A stretch of 64,000 bases of DNA. Source: an uncultured Arenicella sp. GTDB lineage: Bacteria > Pseudomonadota > Gammaproteobacteria > Arenicellales > Arenicellaceae. The stretch is from contig CALJWL010000052.1 of assembly GCA_937974565.1 (NCBI GenBank), positions 1-64,000 on the forward strand. Reading direction: 5' to 3'. Positions 7,801-17,212 of this stretch are shown one piece after another; the first letter of the stretch is position 1, and each line of letters begins with the position of its first letter. A program made the position numbers and the translations under genes. A model generated the notes under the pieces. The model was not told the origin of the DNA, made no database searches, and saw nothing but the letters and a program-made list of their open reading frames with translations.

Positions 7801-10800
7801 TGGTCACCGGGCCAATAGGTTGAGCATTGCCCAGATCTACTTGCCACCATTCGTTGGTGCCTGCGTTACTGGTGTGCGCATAAGTTGGGCCACCGGTGCC
7901 CCCAGCTTCAATACCGTCATTGGCAAATTCAGCCAATAAGATTCCGTTAAAATTGGACGATTGTGATGCGGTGCCAGCCTGAGTAAGGCTAATCATCCCA
8001 GCAAGTACGTCGTATGGGCCAACAACACCAGAGTCGGCTTCGGTGATAACGCCATCTGCGTTGCTATCAAACATGCCATCGATAACGGCTACGCCTTCAA
8101 CAGCACCGTCATCATTCGCATCTATGGTGCCGTCACGATTCAAGTCGATCATGCCATCGTAAATATCGAAACCAAGAATGCCTGGAGCCGTTCCCGTTAA
8201 CTGGAGAGTAACGCCTTCAATACCAGGGTCGTTAACATCTTCGATGCCATTTTTTGCTGGGTCTAGGAAAACGGTACCGCTGATGTTGAATAAGTCAGGG
8301 TTAGCTGTGTAACCGAAGTCATTATTAACCGAGCTTTCACCCACGGCTAAGCTAATGTCTGTTTGATTATCAACAGTGGCGTCCACATCTTCAGTCTGAG
8401 AACCACCTGGCGGTGTTACTACCACTCGGTAAGAACTCGGAACCAAACCGTCAAATTGATAAGACCCGTCCGATGTGGTTTGAACTGTATCGACCGTCGT
8501 TTCATAGATGCCATCACCATCAATATCACGCAGCAGGGTAACGGTTTGATTGCCTGTGCCCGCTTCACCTGTGTCTTGGGTGCCATTTCCGTTTTCGTCG
8601 TTGTAGATCACACCAGAGATCAAGCCAGGGTTGTTGTAACCAAAGCTGTCGCTGTCTACGGTGGCACCGCCTGCCAACGCCACCGTGGGCGATACTTCAT
8701 TAGCGGCAGGTGCTGTGGTTGCATCTAGCCCCTCTAGAGCTTGGCCATTATCAGTCACAGCGACAATGTAGTTTCCGTCTTCTAATCCAGTAAACCTAAC
8801 GTCTCCCGATTGGTCACTCACCGCCGTTGCCACCACATCTGGTTGGCCATCAAGGTCAGCGTCATCAGGAATGCCGTCATTGTTCGCATCGTTATACAAA
8901 TTAACCGTTACACCAGCAATTGGTTCTTCGTCTGCGTCAAAGATGCCGTCAGCATTGGCATCAAACCAAAACGTATCAACCAATGTGTTTAACCCAGCTC
9001 GATCAAAACCAAAATCCAGATCGGTCACTGTTGGGCTGGTTGGTGTCAGCGTGACAGGGTTACTGATAAAACCGCCTTCAGACTGTGGACCAAATGTTGG
9101 CGAGAAGCCAGCTAATGGGCCGCCGGTGTTATCGATGGTGACAGTGAAATCATCGCCAAAAGTAACATTAGTAAATAGGTAATCACCATTTTCATTAGTG
9201 GTGGTGGTGTCAATCACAACACCTGACGCATCACGCAATGAAAGGGTCACGTCACTGATACCGGCCTCGCCTGGGTCTTGAATACCATTGCCATTTGCGT
9301 CAGCCCACACTCGATCACCTATCACACCTTCGGTTGGCGCGTCAGGAATATAGCCAAAGTTAACATCTCTACGGTTCTCGCCCGTAGCTAGGATGACCGC
9401 TTTCGGGTCGACGCCTGCAACGCCGGCGGTATTATCCAGACCGTTAGGGATTGACGCATCAAAAACGTCTACTTGGTAATCGTCAGCTAATAAATTTGAG
9501 AACAAATAGTTACCATTGGCATCCGTAACTTGGCGTTCTAAGACGGTTCCTGTTGAATCTTTGAGTTCAACAATGACACCGGTTAGACCTGTTTCTTCTG
9601 TATCCAGAATGCCATCCAAATCTTCATCTAGCCATACGCGACCTGCAAGACTGCCAAAACGCGAATCAACGAAGTTGTTATCAGCGTCGACTTCACCTTG
9701 CCCAACCGTCACTGGCACAAAGTTATCTGATGCGCCAATCGGCCCTGCTCGGTTCGCTACGTCGCCACCGGCGTCAGAAGAGTTATCACCGTCTGACACT
9801 GAACGCATTCCTGCTGGGTCGATTTCAACCACCACATAGTTATCTTGGGTAATGCCGATTCCTGCCGGCGTTCTGTCGAATTCATAAGCACCGGTTGAGG
9901 TACTAAGAACTTCTGCTAAAACAACACCATCACTCGGGTCACCATCGCCGTTCGGATCACTGTAAAGTTGCACAATGGCCCCTGCAATGGGTGTGTCGCC
10001 AACACCATTACCGGTGGTATCTTCTAGTACGTTGCCTTGAATAAGATTCGGTTGATAACCGAAGTCCTGCAATAAATTTGTTGCACCAGAAGCCAACGTG
10101 AAATTAGCGGTGTTATCAGCACCACCATCAGGGTCAGCGGTTGGTGATGTCGCATTGATTCGAGTGGCAGGAAGTGTATCGTTGTTGGGATCAACGGTAA
10201 TAGTACCCGTGCCTGGAGGCACATCGCCAAAACCATACAAGCCGTTGGCGTTTGTCACTCTATCCACAATGTTCGGAACAAGGGTTGATACCTGTACATT
10301 ATCTATCGCCACTTGCTCAACACCGTCCACACCCGTCACTCTGAAACCCAGCTCAACTGTTGTAGCTGTACCAGTGTTGGGCGTTGTAAACGTGCGAACT
10401 CCTGCATCAAAACCACCACCTGAGGTGGTTGTAATGGTTTCTAAAACGGTTTCAACACCGTTGACGATATACAGAACCTCAAGTGTGTCGCCAGGGCCAG
10501 CAACGGTTGCGCTGTCAAGCTCAAACTGGAACTCCAGTTCTGCTCCTAAACCCGTGACGTCAATAGGGCGAATCAATGTGTCATTGTCAGTACTGCCACC
10601 ACCTTCGCCAAGTAACAGTTGTCCAGCAGCACTGATTTCAATATCGCCAGCCGTTGGAGAACCTTCGTCGTTTATTTCAACCCATGGGCCAGCCCAGTCA
10701 GCACTATTGTTTGAATAGGATCTTGGCGAAAAGCCATCAGCGGCCAACACCGGACCACTGACCGGGATTGTTAATCGCACTAAGACACCAGGAATACCCT

Positions 10801-13800
10801 CGTCATCGCCGTTAAAAATGCCATCACCATTAAAGTCATAGAATATTAAATCACCCACTGACGCCAACTCTGTGTAACCAAAGTCTTGATCAAGGTTGGG
10901 CAATGAGTTGGGCAATGTCAACTGAGACACATTAGCAACGCCACCGTCAGGGTCAGCCGTATTGGAGAAGCCAACAGGTGGGTTTAAGACTTCAATAGTA
11001 TAGTCTTCGGTGCCCGTCGTTAATGGCAACGGGGCATCGGCTGGGTCTGCTGTTAAACGATCGGCGGTCAAATTGTCACCAAACAGATAGTTACCTTGTG
11101 CATCCGTAACTTCAATGCGACAGGTAGGCGCTGTCAGATCATCACCATCTAAGTCACCGCAAATTTGAACCTGAATACCCGGAATGCCCGGTTCACCGAT
11201 GTTTTGAACACCGTCTGCATTTATGTCTTCATAAATTCGATCACCGATAACAGATTCAGTCGAGCAATCGTAGGTGAAATTTAAACTATCAATGCCACCA
11301 CTTGCTTGCTTGAAGTACTCAATACGATTAAACGATTCCAACGTAACACCAGCAAACGCTGAAAGCTCAGCGGCGGTGATACCATTCGTCATGACACAAA
11401 CGTTGGTGTCGCCTAAACCAGGGCAATTTGCTGTATTTTGTTCGAACGCGGCCACAGAAGATGGTAATCCAGAAACGATTTGATCGTGTCTCACAGAGAC
11501 TGACACACCCGTTGCCGTATTCGTGAAGGTCAGCGTTGAAGCCTCACCTTCCATGTCAACCAAGGTGGCACGGAACTCTGTTAATGGTGTTTCAAAATCA
11601 AAGAATAGTCGACCGTTTGGACTTTGGTCGTCAGGGATAAACCCACCTTCACCAACACCACCTGTGTTGCCATCTTCTTGCACAATTAGGGCATTGCCCG
11701 TATTAGAGAACTCCAAGTCAGGGTCGTTACCACTGACGGGTCTTGGGGTCGTGTTATAGAATACGGCCACGTTTTCACCGCCCAATGCGGATACTGTAAG
11801 CCCTCTTCCAGGGGCAAGTGGAGAATTGGTATTACCAATAGCGCCCGTTACGTACTCGTCATCAACGATGGTGGTTGAATTGTTTGAAGCAAGCGTATAT
11901 TCGTCAAAGGTTACCGCCCCTACTGGACACACCGCATTGCTGTAGCCAAAGTCCTGATCAAGATCAACACCCGTCGACAACAAGGTAACGCTAGAGGTGT
12001 TATCACAGACTGAACACAACCCCGGTTCATTGGGGTCGGCTGTTGGTTGCGCACCACTGGGTGCATCAACGCTTATTGTGTAACTTCCATCAAGCAAACC
12101 TTCAAATAAGTAATTACCGTTGAGGTCGGTGGTCATTACCACGGGTACACCAGGACCGTTTCCAGCGTCAATTCCTAGCGGCGGAGTCAATGTTACCTGA
12201 ACGCCCGGTATGCCCGAATCGATACCCGCGTCAAACACACCTAAAGAACCGTTTGCCGAATTATCAAAGAATATTTGATCACCAATTGAGCCCAACGGTG
12301 CGTAACCGTCGTTACCAACAAAGGTGTTAGTGCCTCCGGCCCCAGCCGTAACCACCGAAGGGTCAGTGCCCTCGGTTTGCGTGACATTAGTCGGAAATTG
12401 AGGGTCGTTATTATCAACATCGACCGTGGTTGGCCCTGGAGGCACAAATGCCACGTAGTTACCATTGCTGTCGGTGAAAACAGTTTGTTGGTTGCCATTC
12501 GCATCGGTAATGATGACATCGATGTTTGCAAGATCAGGCTCATTTGCCTGCTGCACTCCATCACCATTAGTAGCCAACACAGCGCCACCGCCATCGGTGT
12601 CTAGATAAATATGTCCATTAATTTGTGCCGGCAAGAAATAACCAAAATCTTGAGCAAGGTTACCTGCGCCTGCGGCTAAGGTTAGCTGACTGAAATTAGG
12701 TAAATTGCCATCTGGGTCATCACTGTTAATCTGTCCTGCAGGCGGGGTTAACACCCTCACGGTATACACTTCACCTGCATCGGTGGCCGGTAAGCCGGTA
12801 AACAGATAATCACCATCACCTGATGTTGTGTCTGTAATGCAGGTATTCGGTGTGGCATTGTTGTTATCAATATCTCCGCAGATTTCCACTTCAATGCCAT
12901 TAATACCGGGCTCACCAGCCTCTTGAATACCGTTACCATTGAGATCGGAATAAATACGGTCACCGACTTGGCCAGAAGGCGCGTTATTTTGATAGCCAAA
13001 ATCTTGGCCAAGGTCTACATCACCATTATTAACACTGACGGTGGACTGATTGTCATTGCCGCCATCAGGGTCTTGCGTCTGAGTAAAACCCGATGGTGCG
13101 GCCACCTCTACGGTGTATGTGCCATTTGGTAAGCCAGCAAACTGATATTCACCATTTGCATCGGTGAGTTGACTGATCGCAACGCCTGGGCCACTGCCAA
13201 GGTCAACATCCGCGGGGGGCGTTAACGTTACTCGTCTATTTGGGATGCCTGGGTCGGTGCCATCTTGAACACCGATCACTCCATCTTGCTCTAAGTAAAC
13301 TGTGTCGCCAATAACATTGGATTGAAAAAAGCCATCATCGCCAGCATCGACCGTCGCACCCGCAACGGCAACCACACTGCTTGGATCTACTCCGTCAGTT
13401 TGGATAAACCCAGTTGGGTAATCAGGGTCTGATTCATCTAATTTAACCAATGTGGCGCCTGGTGGAACTGACGCCAAATAATCTCCATTTGCATCAGTCA
13501 CAACGGTTTGCAAATTGCCGTTGGAATCAGTAATCAATACGTTTAAGTTCGGAATATTCGGTTCATCTGGCACACCAGGAACACCAATATCTTGTATGCC
13601 ATTGCCGTTTTCGTCGAAATAAACATGCCCAATCACATTGCCTGGCACAAAGTAGCCATAGTCTTGATCCAGATTGCCGCCAGTGCCACTGAGTACGATT
13701 TCATTCGTGTTGTTTGCATCACCTGAAGGGTCAACGGTATTAGTTGCGCCCGTTGGCGGGTTTAAGACAGTGGTACGATAGATGCCAGGATTAAGGCCCG

Positions 13801-16582
13801 TAAACAAGTAGTTTCCAGATCCATCCGTTGTTTGAGTTTGACACACTTCGGTACGGCCAGAAATGGTCAGGTTATCAACTTCCAACGCTTCAACCTCTGG
13901 ACCAGTAATATTGTTACCGTTCACTTGCAAACGCACGCGAACGTCCGTTTGGCCGAGGGAGTCAAAATTAAAGCTGACGGGAAAAGTACTGCCACTATTA
14001 AGAGCCGAAGCCTCTATCGTGCCCACCGTTGAGAAAGAGGCACCACCATTCGTTGAAATTTGCACAAACAATTGGTCCGCCGGCTCATACAAAGCCGAGC
14101 CGCCATTAGCCCGAATATCCAGCGTAACGGTTAAATCATTCTCAAAGCCAGCCGGATTGAATTGACGAGTTAAACTCGGCCCGGCTGCCGTATTGCCGTT
14201 ACCGCGAATGGTCAACGAATCAGCAAACACATTCATGCTGAAACCGTCAACGGTACCAAAACCATTGCCATCGTCGGTTGCTGAACCCGCAGCGTTATCA
14301 TCGCCGACTTCCACCCAATTTCCAGACCATTGGGCTGCATTGTTATCAAAGCCAACGGTATTAAATGCATCAGAAGCAATGGTTATCGGCGCGCTCAGCG
14401 TGCAAAGCTGCACGTCAATGCCAGCAATGCCGGGTTCGCCTAAATCTTGCAGACCATTGCCATTCACATCAGTAAAGACAAAATCCCCTATCTGACCAGC
14501 GGGCACTGCATTGTTATAGCCAAAATCTTGATCTAATCGCCCAATCGCATCAATAATTTCGGGCCGCGACGTGTTGTCTAAAACCACCGAATCACCGTTG
14601 TTGGCGTCCGGGTCAAAGGTTTGAGTAAAACCGGTGGGCGGCACTACTTCAACGGTGTAATCACCGCTGACAAGACCAGAGAACAAGAAGCTGCCATTAA
14701 AGTCCGTACTGGTGGTTATAGGCTGGCCAGGGCCATTACCCAAATTGATTCCCGCTGGCGGCGTAAGTATGACCGTCACGCCTTGAATACCAGGTTCACC
14801 CGCGTCTCGAACACCGTCGCTGTCAATATCTTCAAATACAGTGTCACCAATAAATGCAGCATCAGCACTGACCGAACGAACGGTCGTACCTAAATCGATG
14901 GCAGGAGCGCCATCGGAAGCTTCGGCTGGGTCTTGACCCCACGCCGCGGCTAGGATTGCATCACTACCATCACACACAAACACCAACATGCCACTTTGAT
15001 CTCCGTCAATGTGGGCGGCAACATCATTGGGTGTATCACGACCGCCGTCATAGAGTCTGGCACTTTCAATGCGATTGAGAGTTAATTGGTAATCAAATTG
15101 AAAGCCGGTATTCGGGTCGGTATTCGGGCCACCATCGCCGGACACATCCACACACACATCAATCTGAGTATCCGATGGGTCTAATATATTGTCTGCAATG
15201 AGCCAAACCGGAGAAGCATTTTCACCCGCTCCACCGCCGCCAATTAAATCATCACGTGAGGGGTCGTCACCTTCAGCAAAACCAACTTGAATGATATTAC
15301 CCATTAAACGCTCAGACGTAGATGCGTGGCCCCAATCGTGCGCCGTACCTATGGCATCGCCGTTGATGTCTGTGACGGTAAGCGCACCAAAGGAATCAAC
15401 AACACTATCGGTAAAAAAGCGGGCACCGGAATCTGGGGGCATAATATACGTTGCCACACCTCTAGCAGGAACAACGATGGGCGCCTGAAAGCCAGCCAAA
15501 GTTTCAACGTTAACGGTAATTGCACGATCAGCAGGGTTGTATAAATATATTTGGGTTTCATCGCCAACCTCTGTAGAGACGGGCTCGTAATAGTTATTAC
15601 CCAACAAAGCATCAGGAAACAAAGTAAACCAACGTGACGAGTAATTACTGCACTCCTGGCCTGTAACAATATTCACTTGCACGATGTCTGAGGTAATGAT
15701 TCGCGCACCTTGAAACAGGCCTTGGCCAGTTTGGCCACCATCATCGTTATTACCCGAAACCTCAAAGCTCTCACCACGATTGAGTGTAACGCTGACATCA
15801 ACTGCGTCTGTGAAATCACCATCACCGTTCACATCAATTGAGACAAGAGTATTGTCATTGGCGGCCATAATGGTAGCGCCGGTCCATTCAAATTCAGGCG
15901 TGTTTGAGTTTTCACCCACAGGCAAAGTAAAGCTCTGCCCCCATTGTGACAACGGAAATAATTCGAACGCACCGGCAAACAGTGTTCCAGATTGGTTACC
16001 CCACTGCGCACGAGTAACGTTAATAGTTGCTGTAGCAAAAATACGATCACCACCATCAATACCATCAACCGTGCGAGTGCCGCCACTGCCATTAGGCTGA
16101 CCCACCACTTCAATAAGATCTGCGCCAGCCGTGTTTACTGACTCTTCAAACACAACAACTTGGCCAGCAATCAGGACATCATCCGCATCATTGGTTACGC
16201 CTGGAGCTGCGCCGTTAGCCACATCACCATCACCGTATATCCGAGTGGTCGCAGAGGATGGTGAGACCACGCCAGAAGCAAGTGAACTCAAATCAGCCAA
16301 CTCGTAACCATCCTCTCGATGGTCTACTACGATAACTGTGTTATCAACACGCACCACAAAATCGGTAATAGTACTGATTGGGCCGCTTGGATTTGGAGCG
16401 CCATTGATGGCAATCAAACTGTCTGCAGGACAAAGAGGGCGGGAACTGATATTAGTAAGGAAGTCAAGTGTTTGAGCTTCCGGAAATGGAACGTAAAACT
16501 CTTCGGTAGCCTGCCCTACCTGTGACCAAAAACTCATTAACGCGCTTAGCGCCAACCCTCTAAGTATTTGTTTCATCAACAT
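4841..16582 (-). CDS. Giant secreted SdrD-B-type repeat protein
   Basis: About 3,913 residues starting at ATG 16582 (a TTG at 16600 and an ATG at 16576 are alternatives). A Sec signal ends near SQVGQA. Residues ~25-580 form a domain resembling the N-terminal region of IgGFc-binding-type proteins. Then about 20 SdrD-B/Cna-B-like modules follow (pattern GDxVxxDxNGxGxQDxGExGIxGVxVxL, each ending in a QDFGY-type strand), residues ~580-3770. Extra domains interrupt them at ~740-915, ~1550-1780 and ~1950-2110. A discoidin (F5/8 type C) domain sits at ~2870-3020 (NEWWQVDLG ... RYIRLQ). The last ~145 residues are a fibronectin-like module (FVWETSNEVGHAGFQIY). The Asp/Asn-rich repeat motifs suggest calcium-stiffened rods. 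No LPXTG or autotransporter end is seen. Likely an adhesin or surface filament; function inferred. Confidence 0.85.
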   Translation of the reverse strand: MLMKQILRGLALSALMSFWSQVGQATEEFYVPFPEAQTLDFLTNISSRPLCPADSLIAINGAPNPSGPISTITDFVVRVDNTVIVVDHREDGYELADLSSLASGVVSPSSATTRIYGDGDVANGAAPGVTNDADDVLIAGQVVVFEESVNTAGADLIEVVGQPNGSGGTRTVDGIDGGDRIFATATINVTRAQWGNQSGTLFAGAFELFPLSQWGQSFTLPVGENSNTPEFEWTGATIMAANDNTLVSIDVNGDGDFTDAVDVSVTLNRGESFEVSGNNDDGGQTGQGLFQGARIITSDIVQVNIVTGQECSNYSSRWFTLFPDALLGNNYYEPVSTEVGDETQIYLYNPADRAITVNVETLAGFQAPIVVPARGVATYIMPPDSGARFFTDSVVDSFGALTVTDINGDAIGTAHDWGHASTSERLMGNIIQVGFAEGDDPSRDDLIGGGGAGENASPVWLIADNILDPSDTQIDVCVDVSGDGGPNTDPNTGFQFDYQLTLNRIESARLYDGGRDTPNDVAAHIDGDQSGMLVFVCDGSDAILAAAWGQDPAEASDGAPAIDLGTTVRSVSADAAFIGDTVFEDIDSDGVRDAGEPGIQGVTVILTPPAGINLGNGPGQPITTSTDFNGSFLFSGLVSGDYTVEVVPPTGFTQTFDPDANNGDSVVLDNTSRPEIIDAIGRLDQDFGYNNAVPAGQIGDFVFTDVNGNGLQDLGEPGIAGIDVQLCTLSAPITIASDAFNTVGFDNNAAQWSGNWVEVGDDNAAGSATDDGNGFGTVDGFSMNVFADSLTIRGNGNTAAGPSLTRQFNPAGFENDLTVTLDIRANGGSALYEPADQLFVQISTNGGASFSTVGTIEASALNSGSTFPVSFNFDSLGQTDVRVRLQVNGNNITGPEVEALEVDNLTISGRTEVCQTQTTDGSGNYLFTGLNPGIYRTTVLNPPTGATNTVDPSGDANNTNEIVLSGTGGNLDQDYGYFVPGNVIGHVYFDENGNGIQDIGVPGVPDEPNIPNLNVLITDSNGNLQTVVTDANGDYLASVPPGATLVKLDESDPDYPTGFIQTDGVDPSSVVAVAGATVDAGDDGFFQSNVIGDTVYLEQDGVIGVQDGTDPGIPNRRVTLTPPADVDLGSGPGVAISQLTDANGEYQFAGLPNGTYTVEVAAPSGFTQTQDPDGGNDNQSTVSVNNGDVDLGQDFGYQNNAPSGQVGDRIYSDLNGNGIQEAGEPGINGIEVEICGDIDNNNATPNTCITDTTSGDGDYLFTGLPATDAGEVYTVRVLTPPAGQINSDDPDGNLPNFSQLTLAAGAGNLAQDFGYFLPAQINGHIYLDTDGGGAVLATNGDGVQQANEPDLANIDVIITDANGNQQTVFTDSNGNYVAFVPPGPTTVDVDNNDPQFPTNVTQTEGTDPSVVTAGAGGTNTFVGNDGYAPLGSIGDQIFFDNSANGSLGVFDAGIDSGIPGVQVTLTPPLGIDAGNGPGVPVVMTTDLNGNYLFEGLLDGSYTISVDAPSGAQPTADPNEPGLCSVCDNTSSVTLLSTGVDLDQDFGYSNAVCPVGAVTFDEYTLASNNSTTIVDDEYVTGAIGNTNSPLAPGRGLTVSALGGENVAVFYNTTPRPVSGNDPDLEFSNTGNALIVQEDGNTGGVGEGGFIPDDQSPNGRLFFDFETPLTEFRATLVDMEGEASTLTFTNTATGVSVSVRHDQIVSGLPSSVAAFEQNTANCPGLGDTNVCVMTNGITAAELSAFAGVTLESFNRIEYFKQASGGIDSLNFTYDCSTESVIGDRIYEDINADGVQNIGEPGIPGIQVQICGDLDGDDLTAPTCRIEVTDAQGNYLFGDNLTADRLTADPADAPLPLTTGTEDYTIEVLNPPVGFSNTADPDGGVANVSQLTLPNSLPNLDQDFGYTELASVGDLIFYDFNGDGIFNGDDEGIPGVLVRLTIPVSGPVLAADGFSPRSYSNNSADWAGPWVEINDEGSPTAGDIEISAAGQLLLGEGGGSTDNDTLIRPIDVTGLGAELEFQFELDSATVAGPGDTLEVLYIVNGVETVLETITTTSGGGFDAGVRTFTTPNTGTATTVELGFRVTGVDGVEQVAIDNVQVSTLVPNIVDRVTNANGLYGFGDVPPGTGTITVDPNNDTLPATRINATSPTADPDGGADNTANFTLASGATNLLQDFGYQPNLIQGNVLEDTTGNGVGDTPIAGAIVQLYSDPNGDGDPSDGVVLAEVLSTSTGAYEFDRTPAGIGITQDNYVVVEIDPAGMRSVSDGDNSSDAGGDVANRAGPIGASDNFVPVTVGQGEVDADNNFVDSRFGSLAGRVWLDEDLDGILDTEETGLTGVIVELKDSTGTVLERQVTDANGNYLFSNLLADDYQVDVFDASIPNGLDNTAGVAGVDPKAVILATGENRRDVNFGYIPDAPTEGVIGDRVWADANGNGIQDPGEAGISDVTLSLRDASGVVIDTTTTNENGDYLFTNVTFGDDFTVTIDNTGGPLAGFSPTFGPQSEGGFISNPVTLTPTSPTVTDLDFGFDRAGLNTLVDTFWFDANADGIFDADEEPIAGVTVNLYNDANNDGIPDDADLDGQPDVVATAVSDQSGDVRFTGLEDGNYIVAVTDNGQALEGLDATTAPAANEVSPTVALAGGATVDSDSFGYNNPGLISGVIYNDENGNGTQDTGEAGTGNQTVTLLRDIDGDGIYETTVDTVQTTSDGSYQFDGLVPSSYRVVVTPPGGSQTEDVDATVDNQTDISLAVGESSVNNDFGYTANPDLFNISGTVFLDPAKNGIEDVNDPGIEGVTLQLTGTAPGILGFDIYDGMIDLNRDGTIDANDDGAVEGVAVIDGMFDSNADGVITEADSGVVGPYDVLAGMISLTQAGTASQSSNFNGILLAEFANDGIEAGGTGGPTYAHTSNAGTNEWWQVDLGNAQPIGPVTIFNRDDCCQNRLDAVSVFVSDTPFDSTGSDSANFNAAVANADAQIILPTGITGDVTVDFEGVTGRYIRLQKPATGSLSRILNIAEVKVSPAFIPASDSEIIATTTSDANGDYQFSGLPNGDYTVSVTDESALLTGFDITSGLDVIDANINSADVTDVDFGYIREEATGSISGTVWVDEETADVPYNNVPDDNEQRLGGVDVYLCSAPLPNATDTCDPSSPNFIATTTTDANGDYVFLDLPPGQYVTDSNPDDIPDGLENSVDPAPVNVSEGEDARDVNIGYIPETGTGALSGFVWVDANGDGIAQPGEAPIGGVTIEVRSTEGVTSGTGNVLFTTTTRPDGTWSVTDISGADLQDGFLINYVQADIDTQSGLNLNEAQPTNLPLGDFNYFPVDLASDPDNNISFIDFGFQPPSDSAGSIAGTIYADIDQDGAYAPGIDNELEGISLNLINGAGEVIATTTTVPSFIDPLTGDERNYVFTGLASGDYQVVITDNQNVTRDLNPAQTIVNPFTIDVNNPALRNLIDRDAGFVSDTRLGSIGNRFFFDINGDGIADDNEPGIPGIVVQCWLDADNSEVPNDPTVASADQQPVPGIDNLIRTVTTDESGEYYCTSLPEGQYIVTVADAQGFVEADDSTLITGNSGDNFAKPWTYVVNQSATGLPDFTADFGVAGANTLSGTVFVEDEDLVEPAGTSIATGELDGVAGGPSPDTSNNGVNDPVVASVPVDLFVQQPNGDFTLIQSTTTGPDGDYTFNGLPDGNYRVVVRTDGTGIDGYGQTGDPDLAAIALGSGNDSDRVCDSPTASLCDDQTSTPIDVDASGANATGVDITGIDFGYQRNFTTTPVTMNSFVATRIGDTVTFVWETSNEVGHAGFQIYARGDDDWQLISPELIQSLPGQALSVRTYEFQAVTDATWFALVDVSSAEEVNAHGPFKVGQTYGATDTDSESFDWGKVDLSESANDDDYNSIESILRGVELDDEERAERALSN

Positions 16583-17212
16583 GATTAATTGCCCGTGCAA
16601 CTCCAGTTACTCGACAAACGCTACTCAATTTGCGCTTGCCCAGCTAATTAGAAACGTGAACCAGTAAAACATCTCGACTGATTCCATTAGTTATATGTGT
16701 GTGGAGTTATAGAAAAGGTTCTAGAGTGACCAAATATCAGGCAAAAAGCCCAACCCAAACGGACGCAAACCGCCAGTGGTTGCTTTGTCGGGCGTTGTAA
16801 ATAAGTAACGCCTAACAATACAATGCAGCACTGCCCCGCCAACGCGTCACTAGATTTTAAGATCAGCAAACCAAGTTATGCGCCCAGGTTCGAACGCACG
16901 GCACTTGCCTAGGCAAACACCACCGTAATTTGCAATTCTCTATACTAGAATAGCGACTAAATTTGACGGAAAACTAAAAGACCAACCCTGAGGAAGACCC
17001 AACTCCAAACTTTTATAAAATGTAATTACGAACTAAAAAATCCAATCTTTATTATTAATAAAATCTGCAATTGGTATTTATTAGTACTACAACAAAGTTT
17101 AGAGAAATATAACAAAACCTCAGCCCTAATTAAATGAACCGAAGCGCAGCAAATGTTAAATATTAAGTTAAATCAACAAATTTAACACTTTATGTAAACT
17201 AAAATCACAAAA
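16583..17212. other. 630-base gap upstream of the giant gene
   Basis: No gene seen. It should contain the promoter of the giant gene (right of 16582) and the 3' end of the aldolase transcript. Visible structures are a GGCGTT/AACGCC hairpin (16791-16796, 16807-16812, 10-base loop) and an AT-only 7-bp hairpin GTTAAAT/ATTTAAC (17167-17173, 17180-17186) just behind fba, too weak to call a terminator. The right half is strongly AT-rich, unlike the coding DNA around it. Confidence 0.4.

Noticed and set aside
10098-10718. 206-codon plus-strand frame inside the giant gene
   Set aside because: It is an antisense shadow of the repeat-coding strand: Ser/Val/Pro-rich, no start signal, several similar frames along the same gene.
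4835-16582. Programmed readthrough joining the giant protein and the C25 protease
   Set aside because: The protease frame differs from the giant frame across the stop at 4841, so simple readthrough cannot join them; no slippery heptamer was seen by eye.
16806-16880. GCCTAAC and GTTATGC heptamers spaced like an attC site upstream of the giant gene
   Set aside because: The inner arms next to the heptamers do not pair, so the structure needed for attC is missing.
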